Source: Rhodobiaceae bacterium
Lineage (GTDB): Bacteria > Pseudomonadota > Alphaproteobacteria > Rhizobiales > Tepidamorphaceae
DNA: 40,356 nucleotides
Direction of reading: 5' to 3'
Assembly: GCA_007118805.1 (NCBI GenBank)
Contig: SKQW01000117.1
Coordinates: 1-40,356, forward strand
Below, one piece after another: positions 1 through 8,314 of this stretch. The translations under genes were made by a program, and so were the position numbers. Each line of letters starts with the position of its first letter. Within the stretch, counting starts at the first letter, position 1. The notes under the pieces are model-generated. The model was not told the DNA's origin. It made no database searches and saw only the letters and a list, made by a program, of their open reading frames with translations.

Positions 1-1156
1 CCACTTGATCCCTGAAGCGGATCGTGTAGGGCCACAGCCGCGACCCCGACACGCCGCCGGCCAGATCCGTGGCCAGTTCCACATTGGCCGCCCGCGGCGT
101 GATACTGAGCTGATCGATGAGCCAGACACGTGCCGAATCCTCAACCGCGAGCTCGATTGCTCGGGCCATCATGTCCTGGCGTTCCTCCCAAGTGGCATAG
201 TCCCGGCGCGCCAGCCGGTCGGCCAGCTCGTCGAACTCGGGCGCCGGATCGTAGGCCTGCCAAAGCGGATCAGGGCGGCCGCGCGCCGTGTAGTAGTAGT
301 TGAAGTTGTCGCTCTGGTCGCGGTTTATGACGACCGCGACCCAGCCGCCGGTGTAGATGTGCCAGCGCCCGGCAGAAGGGGCGGTGGCGATCCAGATTCG
401 CGTCGCCTCCTCTGCGGTGCGGTACATGCGCTCGACCTCGAAGCCGAGGTCGTCGAGCTGGTTGGCGACATAGTCGCCAACCCGCACACGCTCGTCATCG
501 GTGCGAATGAGCACACTCACCCGCACCGGGGAACCCTCGAAATACCATCGTCCGTCCTCGAGGCTGGCGCCGAGCGCCTCCATCTCCCGGGAAATGATGC
601 GTTCGGCCCGCTGCGGGTCGTGCCGATAGCGCTGATCGAGAGCGCGCGCCTCCACGGCGAGGCGGGCATAGTCCGGAAAGGCGGTGCTGAGCGGCAGGGT
701 GCGGGGAAGCGCCAGGCCGCCATAGATCTCATCGGCGATATAGCGCCGGTCGATCAGCCAGTTCATGGCTTCCCGAATCGCCGGGACATGAAACGGATTC
801 AGATCGCCATCGGCGAATTGCGGGCCGACGGGATTGAAGGTCAGCTCGGAATTGCGGCCGAACGCCAGATCGTAGGTTATGCGCTGGGAATCGCGCACCC
901 GCTGAAAGATCGTCGGGTTGCTGACGCCCTGGGCGTAGACATGGAAGTTGCCGGTCTCGATTTCACCGACCGCCTTGCCGACATCCGGCGCCTGCGTGAA
1001 GACGACCTGATCCACGATGGCACCACGACGCTCGGACAGCGCTTGCTCCACGTCATCCGAAGCCAACAGGGTCCCTGAAGCTGACGCTGTCAATACGACT
1101 CCGACCGCCACCGCGGCGGAAACGGCGCCTGATAAAGCTCCGGGTCGCTTCGTCAT
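1..1156 (-). CDS. ABC transporter substrate-binding protein, family 5 (peptide/opine type), 3' end outside window
   Basis: This gene starts at an ATG at 1154-1156 and runs off the left edge still open, so about 385 N-terminal residues are visible and the C-terminus is missing. Residues 1-33 form a Sec signal peptide (MTKR, then an Ala/Val-rich core). The body has the look of SBP_bac_5 periplasmic proteins: SELTFNPVGP, IREAMNWLIDRRYIADEIYGG, a stretch ending AFPDYARLAVEA, and VRVSVLIRTDDE. These proteins bind peptides or similar solutes for an ABC importer. The usual first lobe (the TLDP-like region) is not apparent after the signal peptide; a subgroup of the family looks like this, so I do not call it damaged. 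Permease and ATPase genes would lie beyond the left edge. The solute cannot be named. Confidence 0.85.
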   Translation of the reverse strand, partial: MTKRPGALSGAVSAAVAVGVVLTASASGTLLASDDVEQALSERRGAIVDQVVFTQAPDVGKAVGEIETGNFHVYAQGVSNPTIFQRVRDSQRITYDLAFGRNSELTFNPVGPQFADGDLNPFHVPAIREAMNWLIDRRYIADEIYGGLALPRTLPLSTAFPDYARLAVEARALDQRYRHDPQRAERIISREMEALGASLEDGRWYFEGSPVRVSVLIRTDDERVRVGDYVANQLDDLGFEVERMYRTAEEATRIWIATAPSAGRWHIYTGGWVAVVINRDQSDNFNYYYTARGRPDPLWQAYDPAPEFDELADRLARRDYATWEERQDMMARAIELAVEDSARVWLIDQLSITPRAANVELATDLAGGVSGSRLWPYTIRFRDQV

Positions 1157-1397
1157 ACAGGGCACCCCTTGTCTTTAGCAGGCAAAGCAGCTCGACGAAA
1201 CCGGCCTGCGCACCACACTGGCGCAACGGGCTGCGGGATATTGTGGAGAGGCAGTGCCCTCACGGCAAGGCGCCGGCCATGGGCGCGTGGGGATCTTACG
1301 TCAAACCATCGGATCCGATGGACAGCTTCGAGCGTTCTTGGCACAGTCGGCGCTATCACGCGTTGCGACCAGCCACGGGAACGCTTCGGACAGGACT

Positions 1398-2291
1398 ATG
1401 GCCAGTATCGGGGATGGGGAACTCAGTCCGCCGTTTGACCTGCTATCGCCGGCCTCGGGTCCGCGTTCGCCCTTCGTCTTCAATTCTCCGCACAGCGGCG
1501 CAACATATCCGCGCTCCTTTCTCGACGCGTCGCGGCTCGATGCCAATACGCTGAGGCGCTCGGAAGACACCTTCGTCGACGAGCTGTTCATCGGAGCGGT
1601 GGCGCTCGGGGCGCCGTTGATGCGGGCCCGCTTCCCGCGCGCCTATGTCGATGTGAACCGTGAGCCCTACGAGCTCGACCCGGCGATGTTCGACGGACGA
1701 CTGCCGCCATTCGCCAACTCCCGGTCAATGCGGGTGGCGGGCGGGCTAGGAACGATTGCGCGGATCGTGGCCGACGGAACCGAGATCTATCGCCGGTCCC
1801 TTTCGGTCGCCGAGGGGCTGGACCGCATCGAACGCTACTACAAGCCCTATCACCAGACCTTACGGGAGGTCCTCAACAAGGCCCACCGTCAGTTCGGCAT
1901 CGCGGTGCTCGTTGATTGCCATTCCATGCCGTCCAGTCAGGTCACCCGCGAGGGGCGCCCGCGACCGGACTTTGTGCTGGGCGATCGCTATGGCACGAGC
2001 TGCCTGTCGATCATCACCGACGTCGCGCAGGAAACCTTGCAGCGTTTGGGCTACACGGTGGCGCGCAACAAGCCTTATGCCGGTGGGCATATCACCGAGA
2101 CCTATGGCCGGCCACAGCACGGCATGCATGCCTTGCAAATCGAGGTAAATCGCGCGCTCTACATGGACGAGATGCGCTACGCACGGACCGGCGGCTTTGC
2201 CTGGCTGGTGGCCGATATCAGCCATTTGTGCCGGCGGATCATGTCGATTTCGGTGGAGGCCCTGCGCCCCGATCGCGCCGCCGCCGAGTGA
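1398..2291 (+). CDS. N-formylglutamate amidohydrolase-like protein
   Basis: A 297-residue protein of the N-formylglutamate amidohydrolase family (PF05013). Known members hydrolyse N-formylglutamate to glutamate and formate at the end of one histidine-degradation route. Conserved pieces are all present: FNSPHSG near residues 28-34 (metal-ligand His32), VDVNREPYELDP, LVDCHSMP, the RNKPYAGGHITETYG block and LQIEVNRALYM. I chose ATG 1398, preceded by GGACAGG; the same frame stays open upstream to 1254, but that extension has no family-like sequence. No hut genes are nearby, so the substrate is an inference; in alphaproteobacteria many paralogues stand alone like this. It is divergent from the ABC binding protein across about 240 bp. 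Confidence 0.85.
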   Translation: MASIGDGELSPPFDLLSPASGPRSPFVFNSPHSGATYPRSFLDASRLDANTLRRSEDTFVDELFIGAVALGAPLMRARFPRAYVDVNREPYELDPAMFDGRLPPFANSRSMRVAGGLGTIARIVADGTEIYRRSLSVAEGLDRIERYYKPYHQTLREVLNKAHRQFGIAVLVDCHSMPSSQVTREGRPRPDFVLGDRYGTSCLSIITDVAQETLQRLGYTVARNKPYAGGHITETYGRPQHGMHALQIEVNRALYMDEMRYARTGGFAWLVADISHLCRRIMSISVEALRPDRAAAE

Positions 2292-2327
2292 ACCGGCCAG
2301 GGCAGCCCGAAGGCGATCCGCACAGCG

Positions 2328-2357
2328 AAAAAAAGGGGCCGTCCTTGCGGACGGCCC
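2328..2357 (-). terminator. Rho-independent terminator (minus-strand orientation)
   Basis: A perfect 9-bp stem, GGGCCGTCC (2336-2344) with GGACGGCCC (2349-2357), and a four-base loop. Read on the minus strand it is followed by seven T (2334-2328), the classic intrinsic terminator layout. It lies about 190 bp past the stop of the MFS gene and 37 bp past the stop of the converging N-formylglutamate amidohydrolase gene. On the plus strand the hairpin has no T-run, so it would work less well in that direction. Confidence 0.75.
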
Positions 2358-2544
2358 AAGTCTAGGGAGGAAACGCCCAAGGAGGGCTAGCGCGGATCGC
2401 GGAGTGCGATACCGCACTGCAACAAAGATGGCGTTGCGGCGCACAAAAGTCAATGCCGACCCTCTTGCATTTCTGCATCGCAGCTATGCCGGCAGGGTGG
2501 CGGGCCCTCAACGCCATTGGTACATGGCTACTTCTGGTGCCGAA

Positions 2545-3822
2545 TCAAGGGCGCGGATCAGGCGCGCGGCGGTACCAAACCCACGCGATGACGAGGCTGA
2601 TACCTATCAGCCAGAACGCAGCCTGGTAGGCGGCGAATGGACGCACCGGCCGGGCATCGCCCTCGGCCAGCGGTTCGAACAGACCGATGACCGCCGCCGT
2701 TGCCAGCTGCAGCAGGACCGTGCCCCCAACCGTGGCTATGTTGATCATGGTCATGCCCCGTCCGACGAGTGCAATGGGAAACAGCGCGCGGCCATGGGCG
2801 GTCAGCACCGGGACGAAGGCCGACGCCAGGCCGAGTATAACAAGGATCGTCAGGGCAGCGGGAAGACTTGTATCGCCGAACAGGCCGAGCAGCCCGAACA
2901 GCCCGGCCGTGACCAGCGCGCCGACCTCGACGACGCGCCGGCGCCCGCCAAACAGCCGGTCCATCGGCCCCCAGGCGAGCAGACCTATCACATTGGCCGC
3001 CGCTGCCACGAGCAGCACGTTACCCCGCGCCCTCAGATCGAGACCGAAAACATCCGAAAGATAGGGCCCGCCCCAGAGGCCCAGCACGGTCACGAAGCTC
3101 GAATAGGCGACCAGCGACATGGCGAAGACCGGGGCGAAGCCCGGAGTGCGAACGACCTCCAACAGCCCCTTGACGCTCTGCGCCAGTGATTCCGGAGGAT
3201 TGAGGCCATGACCCTGGCCAGGCGGAGAGTCGCGCACCACCAGGGCCGTCACGCCGCCAACAAAGATCAGGGCCAGCGCGATGAAGATGAAGCTTGCCCG
3301 CCAGCCCATGAGGGCGCTCGAATAGGCCAAAGGCGCGGTCGCCAGAAGCATGCCCAGCGTGCCGATGCCAAGCTGGATCCCGGTCAGGGTAGAGAACCGC
3401 TCCGGCGCGAACCAGCGCGCATAGATCGTCAGCGGCGCGATGAAAAAGGTCGAGCAGCCGAGCCCCATGAGCGCACGAGCCAGAGTCAGGCTTGCCAGGG
3501 ACTGCCCATAAGCAAAGATGAGGCAGCCGGCGATCCCGAATCCGAGCGAAGCGAGCATACAGCGCTTCGGTCCGAAGCGGTCGATCGCCACACCAACCGG
3601 AATTTGAACGAGGGCAAAGCTCAGAAAGAACGCGCTTGACAGCGCGCCGAGCGCTTCCGGGGACAAGGCCAGCTCATCGGCGATATCCGGCGCGATGACG
3701 CCGACCGAGTTCCGCAGGAATTGACTGAACATATAGACCAGGCACAGCGTCCCGGACAGCATGACCACGGTCGCAACGCCGCTGCTACCAGCCGTCCGCT
3801 CCGGTTTCCCGATCTGCCGCAT
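2545..3822 (-). CDS. Major facilitator superfamily (MFS) transporter
   Basis: A 425-residue integral membrane protein with about 12 hydrophobic segments, the normal MFS size. The motif between TM2 and TM3 is recognisable (VGVAIDRFGPKR, matching the GxxxDRxGRR signature), followed by LTLARALMGLGCSTFFIAP, typical of TM4-TM5. A cytoplasmic loop rich in Pro, Gly and Glu (DSPPGQGHG) separates the two halves. It resembles the nitrate/hexuronate/phthalate-permease side of the superfamily, but the substrate cannot be read from sequence. The start used is ATG 3822, where GAAGG lies too close to the ATG for a good ribosome site; an internal start near residue 22 is possible. It is divergently arranged with the histidinol-phosphatase-like gene and ends before a terminator at 2328-2357. 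Confidence 0.85.
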   Translation of the reverse strand: MRQIGKPERTAGSSGVATVVMLSGTLCLVYMFSQFLRNSVGVIAPDIADELALSPEALGALSSAFFLSFALVQIPVGVAIDRFGPKRCMLASLGFGIAGCLIFAYGQSLASLTLARALMGLGCSTFFIAPLTIYARWFAPERFSTLTGIQLGIGTLGMLLATAPLAYSSALMGWRASFIFIALALIFVGGVTALVVRDSPPGQGHGLNPPESLAQSVKGLLEVVRTPGFAPVFAMSLVAYSSFVTVLGLWGGPYLSDVFGLDLRARGNVLLVAAAANVIGLLAWGPMDRLFGGRRRVVEVGALVTAGLFGLLGLFGDTSLPAALTILVILGLASAFVPVLTAHGRALFPIALVGRGMTMINIATVGGTVLLQLATAAVIGLFEPLAEGDARPVRPFAAYQAAFWLIGISLVIAWVWYRRAPDPRP

Positions 3823-3924
3823 CCTTCACCGCTTCCCTGCCTCTGGCCAAATCCCCGGCATTGCGCGATCCGCAGGGCCGTCCTATAGCGATCTGCCCGA
3901 TCGCGACAAACCCGAAGTGTGACC

Positions 3925-4728
3925 ATGACCTTCCCGGAGCTTGAACGGCTTGCGCATCGCCTCGCCGATGTCGCGGCGGCGGCCACGCTTCCCCAGTTCC
4001 GCAAGGATATTGCGGTGGACAACAAGGCAAGCGGCGGTTTCGATCCAGTCACCGAGGCAGACCGGGCAGCGGAAGCCGCGATTCGGCAGACGATCGAAAC
4101 CGCGTATCCGGAGCACGGCATCGTCGGCGAGGAGTTCGGCGACAGCCGTGGCGGCGGACACTATGAGTGGGTGATCGATCCAATCGACGGCACACGTTCA
4201 TTCATGTCGGGCGTACCCCTGTGGACCACGATCATCGGACTGCGGATTGACGGCGTGCCGCGTCTCGGCCTGGTCGACCAGCCTTATATCGGCGAGCGGT
4301 TCTGGGGATGGGGCGACAGTGCATGGTTCGCCGATCGATGGGGCGCCACGAAGCCCATCCGCACGCGGTCATGCCCGGCGCTGTCCCAAGCCACCCTGAT
4401 GACGACGTCTCCCAGCCTCATGCGTACCGCCGAAGAATATGAGCGATATCGGCGGGTGGAACAGGTGGTGCGCCTGTTCCGTTACGGGGCGGACGCCTAT
4501 GCCTACTGCCTCCTGGCCAGCGGGCATATCGACCTTGTGGTCGAGGCCAACCTGAAGCCCTATGACATCGTCGCGCTGGTGCCGATCATCGAGGCGGCCG
4601 GCGGGACAATTACAAGCTGGTCGGGCGGCAGCGTCAATGAGGGCGGCAATGTCGTCGCGGCAGGCGATCCCGCGCTGCACGGGGAGGTGCTCGCCATGCT
4701 GGGACCGAGCGAGGCCAAGGAGGCCTGA
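3925..4728 (+). CDS. hisN: Histidinol-phosphatase, inositol-monophosphatase family (HisN type)
   Basis: A 267-residue Mg2+-dependent phosphatase of the IMPase fold. Metal-binding residues are in place: GEEFG (Glu69/Glu70), the DPIDGT box (Asp85, Asp88) and Asp214 in LKPYDIVAL. The signature that separates HisN from ordinary inositol monophosphatases is visible: SFMSGVPLWTTIIGL after the DPIDGT box, TTSPSLM in the middle, and KPYD where IMPases have PWD. HisN removes phosphate from L-histidinol phosphate, the eighth step of histidine synthesis. I used ATG 3925; a GTG two codons upstream (3919) is equally possible. The next gene begins 4 bp after the stop, so the two are probably co-translated. 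No other his genes are in view, which is usual for hisN. Confidence 0.85.
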   Translation: MTFPELERLAHRLADVAAAATLPQFRKDIAVDNKASGGFDPVTEADRAAEAAIRQTIETAYPEHGIVGEEFGDSRGGGHYEWVIDPIDGTRSFMSGVPLWTTIIGLRIDGVPRLGLVDQPYIGERFWGWGDSAWFADRWGATKPIRTRSCPALSQATLMTTSPSLMRTAEEYERYRRVEQVVRLFRYGADAYAYCLLASGHIDLVVEANLKPYDIVALVPIIEAAGGTITSWSGGSVNEGGNVVAAGDPALHGEVLAMLGPSEAKEA

Positions 4729-4732
4729 ACCA

Positions 4733-5338
4733 ATGGCCGGCGCGCGGATGCGCCCCGCCTATCCGCTCTGGGTAACCGGGCCGTGCGCAATCTTCGTGGC
4801 CGTTCTCGTGCCGGTCTATTGGCATCATCATGGGCCGGCGAACTTTCTCTGGTTCTCCGACATCGCGCTGTTTGCGGTACTCATCAGCCTGTGGACCGGC
4901 GATCGGCTCTTGCCGTCGATGATGGCTGTCGGTGTCCTGCCCTTCGAGATCCTGTGGATGGTCGATTTTGCCACCGCCGGACAGCTCATGGGCATAACAG
5001 GCTATATGTTCGATCCGGCGCTTCCGCTGTTCCTGCGGGCGCTGTCGCTCTTTCATGTGGCGATCCCGCCGCTCCTGATCTGGATGCTCGTCCGGCAGGG
5101 CTATGACCGGCGGGCTGTGTGGGCCCAGACGCTGCTTGCCTGGGTGGTGCTTCCCGCGAGCTGGCTGCTCGCCTCGCCGCAAGACAACATCAACGGCGTC
5201 TATGGTCCGTTCGACGAGCCTCAGACACTGCTTCCCCCGCTCGTCTACCTTGCCGGTTACATGGCAATCCTGCCCTTAGCCGTGCATCTGCCGATGCACG
5301 CACTGCTCCGGCGCTTGCTACCAGGACCCGTCAGCTGA
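4733..5338 (+). CDS. Conserved six-segment membrane protein, function unknown
   Basis: A 201-residue protein that is mostly membrane. Hydrophobic segments fall near residues 14-33, 43-60, 65-82, 102-122, 133-152 and 173-194. Recognisable landmarks are HHHGPANFLWFSDIALF near the N-terminus, ITGYMFDPALPLFLRALSLF in the middle and ASPQDNINGVYGPF before the last segment. I recall this arrangement from a conserved but uncharacterised family often labelled membrane-associated protein; no reaction is known to me. The start ATG 4733 lies 4 bp after the stop of the phosphatase gene, suggesting one transcript and coupled translation; a second ATG at 4748 is possible. The final 8 bp overlap the end of the opposing hydrolase gene. 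Confidence 0.85.
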   Translation: MAGARMRPAYPLWVTGPCAIFVAVLVPVYWHHHGPANFLWFSDIALFAVLISLWTGDRLLPSMMAVGVLPFEILWMVDFATAGQLMGITGYMFDPALPLFLRALSLFHVAIPPLLIWMLVRQGYDRRAVWAQTLLAWVVLPASWLLASPQDNINGVYGPFDEPQTLLPPLVYLAGYMAILPLAVHLPMHALLRRLLPGPVS

Positions 5339-6287
5339 GGGCTGTCTCTCCGGGAACGAAGGCATCGAAGGCGGCCCAGAACTGTTCGCGCAGCCCGTCG
5401 CGCTCCATCAGGATCTCGTGCCGGGCACCGGGCAGCACGATGTGCTTTCCTGCCTTCAACTGTAATGCCAGCTGCTCGATGGCCGGGTTTGAGACGATTC
5501 GATCGTCACCGGCGGCGACCAAGAGGATCGGGATACTCACCGAGGTCGGAAAATCCGCCTCGTTCAGGCCGCGCATTGCCCGGAGCGCAGCCGACAGCCA
5601 CCCGAAGGTCGGGGCGCCGACCGCCAGGTTCGGCGCGGTCGCGGAAATCGCGGCGGTCCGTTCGAAGCGGTTGCGGTCCGACGTATAGGGATTGTTCTCG
5701 AAGGGTATGGCGCTGGTCGGCCGGGCGCCGCCGCTGCGCGGGACGAAGGTGCCGGACAGGCCCACCCAGCATAACGCTTCGACCAGGATGCGGGCGGCAT
5801 GGGAGGGCATCGAATGGTCGGCAAGCGAGATTAGGGGCGCGCTGAAAACCATCCGCTCGAACCGGTTCGGACGGCGAGTCGCGGCGCGCAAGAGGACAGT
5901 GGCGCCGGTAGAATGTGCGAGCGCGTAATGCGGCGGCGGGCAGTCCGGCAGGACGACATGCTCCAGAAAGGCTGCCAGATCTCGGTCATACTGGGCGAAG
6001 CTGCCGATGTGGCTCTTGCGCGGATTGCTGCGCAACCGCTCTGAACCGCCCTGCCCGCGCCAATCCATTGTCGCGACGGCAAAGCCGCGGCGCCTGAGGT
6101 CACCGACGACCTCGAAATACTTCTCGATGAATTCGCCGCGGCCCTGGAAGACGCAGACCGTGCCCAACCGCCGGGTCGCGGTGGTGCGCCAGCGCGCCCA
6201 GCGCACGCGCGCCCCGTCGCGCGTCGTTAGCATGCCCGTCACGGCGCCGTTGGGAGCCGGGTTCTCCGGAATGTCAAGGAGCGTCAT
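5331..6287 (-). CDS. Alpha/beta hydrolase, lysophospholipase (PldB) type
   Basis: A 318-residue serine hydrolase. It resembles lysophospholipase L2/monoacylglycerol-lipase-like proteins: FQGRGEFIEKYFEVVGDL (the early strand and helix), MDWRGQGGSER, and a nucleophile elbow AHSTGA with Ser126. The acid is Asp262 in AAGDDRIV and the base is His290 in GARHE. The elbow is A-H-S-T-G-A instead of the commoner G-H-S-M-G-G, a variation found in this subfamily. I start it at ATG 6287 (MTLLDIPENP); the frame is open five codons further upstream. It probably acts on membrane lipids or other esters, but no substrate evidence is present. It converges on the membrane-protein gene with an 8-bp overlap of stop regions. 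Confidence 0.85.
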   Translation of the reverse strand: MTLLDIPENPAPNGAVTGMLTTRDGARVRWARWRTTATRRLGTVCVFQGRGEFIEKYFEVVGDLRRRGFAVATMDWRGQGGSERLRSNPRKSHIGSFAQYDRDLAAFLEHVVLPDCPPPHYALAHSTGATVLLRAATRRPNRFERMVFSAPLISLADHSMPSHAARILVEALCWVGLSGTFVPRSGGARPTSAIPFENNPYTSDRNRFERTAAISATAPNLAVGAPTFGWLSAALRAMRGLNEADFPTSVSIPILLVAAGDDRIVSNPAIEQLALQLKAGKHIVLPGARHEILMERDGLREQFWAAFDAFVPGETALS

Positions 6288-6583
6288 GCAGGCGGCCGGC
6301 AATGGAGACTACCGCACAGGCATACAGCAAGCGTGGACGAGGGAAAAGCGGTTGGGCCGACGGTTCCCGAAGGAACCGCCGACCCCTCCGAACGCCCCGG
6401 GGGCTGATACGGCGTCCGGACCTGAGTAACGGCGCATGACTTGCGCCGCCCAATGCGATCACGGGAAGCGGCCGTCTCGGCGACCGGCAAACCGGCAAGT
6501 TGCGCGCCACCCTGCCATGCGGAGCCTGAACGGCGCCCCAAATGCGCGTTCAGATTCTGTTCAGCTTTGCTCCCGTGGCGGTA
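6288..6583. other. Intergenic region between divergent hydrolase and hsp20 genes
   Basis: About 300 bp with no convincing gene. It should hold the promoter of the minus-strand hydrolase. The only clear structure is a perfect hairpin with 7-bp arms, CGGTTCC (6361-6367) and GGAACCG (6372-6378), with a CGAA loop and no T-run. Short open frames here lack codon bias and ribosome sites. Confidence 0.6.
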
Positions 6584-6612
6584 CTTGAACGCGCGTCCGA
6601 CAATTCCCACCT
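6584..6612 (+). promoter_or_regulatory. Possible sigma-32 (RpoH) promoter of hsp20
   Basis: CTTGAA at 6584-6589 matches the strong -35 half (CTTG) of alphaproteobacterial RpoH promoters. After an 18-base spacer from CTTG, CCCACCT (6606-6612) fits five of seven positions of the CYTATNT -10 element. Transcription would then start near 6620, just where the structured leader begins. The -10 match is imperfect, so this is tentative; the location ahead of a small heat-shock gene is what supports it. Confidence 0.35.
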
Positions 6613-6620
6613 CATTAATC

Positions 6621-6711
6621 GGTGCACGCCCACTCCTTGGGGTGTGCCGAATCGAGAGGTCCGGCCATTCCGGCGGGCCTGAACCGCATGTCGCTTCACA
6701 GGAGGATATGC
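6621..6711 (+). promoter_or_regulatory. ROSE-like RNA thermometer in the hsp20 leader
   Basis: Three successive hairpins precede hsp20: 6621-6648, 6660-6682 and 6686-6711. The last shows the ROSE signature. The strand t6691-c-g-c-t6695 (UCGCU, consensus UYGCU) pairs with AGGA at 6703-6706, with G6693 bulged out. The stem continues as G6690-T6707 and GCAT (6686-6689) with ATGC (6708-6711), closed by a seven-base loop at 6696-6702. The AGGAGG ribosome site (6700-6705) is partly in this stem and ends 7 bases before the ATG at 6713. In known ROSE elements this weak pairing melts as temperature rises, freeing translation of small heat-shock genes in Rhizobiales and relatives. Folding was done by eye. 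Confidence 0.7.
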
Positions 6712-6712
6712 C

Positions 6713-7180
6713 ATGCGTCACTTCGATCTTTCGCCGCTCTATCGTTCGACGGTCGGTTTCGATCATCTGTTCTCGATGCTCGACACGCTTGGACGGACCG
6801 ACAACGGGGCACCGAGCTATCCGCCGTATGACATCGAGCGCACCGGCGAGAACGACTACCGCATCGTGATGGCGGTGGCGGGCTTCCGCGAGGAGGACAT
6901 CTCCATCGAGGTCAAGGAGCAGACTCTGACCATCCGCGGGGAGAAGAAGCCCGACGATTCTCAGCCGCAGGGCGAGGTGCTGTATCGCGGCATCGCCCAG
7001 CGCGGCTTCGAGCGTCGCTTCCAGCTCGCCGACCACGTCCAGGTGCGCGGCGCCGCGCTTGAGAACGGGCTGCTCAGCATTGAGCTCGTTCGCGAGATTC
7101 CCGAGGCGATGAAGCCCCGCACCATCGAGATCAGCTCGCCTCAGAAGGGCGGCAAGGTCATCGATCAGAAGGCGGCCTGA
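6713..7180 (+). CDS. Small heat-shock protein, Hsp20/IbpA family
   Basis: A 155-residue ATP-independent chaperone that binds unfolding proteins and holds them for refolding by DnaK/ClpB. The N-terminus (MRHFDLSPLYRSTVGFDHLF) is the arm typical of IbpA-class proteins. The alpha-crystallin domain spans about residues 38-130, with VAGFREEDISIEV, LTIRGEK and the C-terminal AALENGLLSIEL motif. A short C-terminal tail follows. The leader carries a ROSE-like thermometer and a possible RpoH promoter, so heat control at two levels is likely. It is a single-gene unit closed by the terminator at 7214-7240. Confidence 0.95.
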   Translation: MRHFDLSPLYRSTVGFDHLFSMLDTLGRTDNGAPSYPPYDIERTGENDYRIVMAVAGFREEDISIEVKEQTLTIRGEKKPDDSQPQGEVLYRGIAQRGFERRFQLADHVQVRGAALENGLLSIELVREIPEAMKPRTIEISSPQKGGKVIDQKAA

Positions 7181-7213
7181 ACCCGCCCGTCGGGACTGAA
7201 AGACTGCGTTGTG

Positions 7214-7240
7214 ACGCCCCGGCTCGCGCCGGGGCGTTTT
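7214..7240 (+). terminator. Rho-independent terminator of hsp20
   Basis: A 10-bp stem, ACGCCCCGGC (7214-7223) pairing with GCCGGGGCGT (7228-7237), with a TCGC loop, followed by TTTTC. It begins 33 bp after the hsp20 stop and 40-60 bp before the end of the converging threonine aldolase gene, so it may insulate both. Confidence 0.85.
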
Positions 7241-7276
7241 CATTGGCGCCACCGGGTGCCGGTCCCCGCAGAGCCG

Positions 7277-8314
7277 CTACGCCTTGAGAATTTCACCGAA
7301 CCGATCGGTTTCCGACGTACTGGTTGCAAAGGACGCGACGAGGCGGACCATCGACTCGCCCCCGGCGCCGCCATGGCGCGGCCATTCGTGGAAGACCGCT
7401 CCCGCCGCGCGCAGCGCCCCGATTATGTCGTCCGTCAGCCAGGCGAAGACCTCGTTGGCCTCGGTGGGGGCCGCCAGGCGCGCGCCAGGAGAGGCGTCGA
7501 TCGCTGCGGCAAGCCGTGCCGCCATCGCATTGGCATGCGCGGCAAGTTCCAGCCAGTGACCATCCCTCAGATAGGCGAGCCACTGCGCCGCCACGAACCG
7601 GCTCTTCGAGACAAGATGGCCGGAGCGCATGCGGCGTTTTTCCAGTGTCTCGGCCACCGCTGGCGTGAACACCACGATCGCTTCGGCCCCCATCGCACCA
7701 TTCTTGGTCGCCCCGAATGACAGGATGTCGACGCCGGCCCGCCAGGAGATGTCGGCCGGTGCGCAATCCAATGCGGCAACCGCATTGGCGAAGCGGGCCC
7801 CGTCCATGTGAAGACCTATCCCGTGCGCCTTGGCGATCGCGCCTATCGCTTCGATTTCCGGGGGGGTCCAGACCGCGCCGAACTCGCTCGCCTGGCTTAT
7901 GGTCAGCGCGCCGGGCTGGAGCGCGTGCGGGCGGCCGCGCGGCCAATCGTCGAGCCGGGCGCGAAGCGCTTCGGCATCGATCTTGGCGTAAGCGCCGTCG
8001 ATCCCGGTTACACGCGCGCCGCCGGAGAACATCTCGACGGCGCCGCATTCGTCCGTCATGACATGGGCGTCATGACTCGCCAAGACCGCCGTCCAGGGCG
8101 GGGCCAGGGCGGCAAGCGACAGCGCGTTGGCGGCGGTGCCGGTGGTCACCACGAAGACAGAAACCGGATGCTCGAAGATCTCCGCCATCCGGGATTCGAC
8201 CTCCCGGGTCAGCGCGTCTGTGGCGTAGGATGGTGAAAAGCCCGTATTGGCGGCTTCGATCGCCGACAGGATGGGCGCGGAAATCCCGGCAGTATTGTCG
8301 CTAGCGAAATTCAT
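7277..8314 (-). CDS. ltaE: Low-specificity L-threonine aldolase
   Basis: A 345-residue PLP-dependent enzyme of the beta-eliminating lyase/threonine aldolase family, cleaving L-threonine or L-allo-threonine to glycine and acetaldehyde. It opens with MNFASDNTAG, the usual family start (FxSDN). The PLP lysine is Lys204 in SFGATKNGAMGAEA; Asp171 and Arg174 in HMDGARFAN and the TDECGA segment (88-93) contact cofactor or substrate in family structures. The ATG at 8314 has a clear ribosome site (GGGGAGAG) and gives normal family length; the frame is open 50 codons upstream but that part is not protein-like. The gene stands alone, convergent with hsp20 and divergent from gltB. Confidence 0.9.
   Translation of the reverse strand: MNFASDNTAGISAPILSAIEAANTGFSPSYATDALTREVESRMAEIFEHPVSVFVVTTGTAANALSLAALAPPWTAVLASHDAHVMTDECGAVEMFSGGARVTGIDGAYAKIDAEALRARLDDWPRGRPHALQPGALTISQASEFGAVWTPPEIEAIGAIAKAHGIGLHMDGARFANAVAALDCAPADISWRAGVDILSFGATKNGAMGAEAIVVFTPAVAETLEKRRMRSGHLVSKSRFVAAQWLAYLRDGHWLELAAHANAMAARLAAAIDASPGARLAAPTEANEVFAWLTDDIIGALRAAGAVFHEWPRHGGAGGESMVRLVASFATSTSETDRFGEILKA

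Noticed and set aside
5-1078. A 357-codon plus-strand frame at the left edge
   Set aside because: It lies fully antisense to the ABC binding-protein gene, which has a signal peptide and family motifs.
2197-3189. A 330-codon plus-strand frame across the end of the amidohydrolase gene and the MFS gene
   Set aside because: Composition is Gln/Arg/His-rich and low quality; it crosses a terminator and opposes a clear MFS protein.
6361-6378. Perfect 7-bp hairpin in the hydrolase/hsp20 intergenic region
   Set aside because: No T-run, no gene ends there, and it is not close to a ribosome site; kept only as a note in the intergenic entry.
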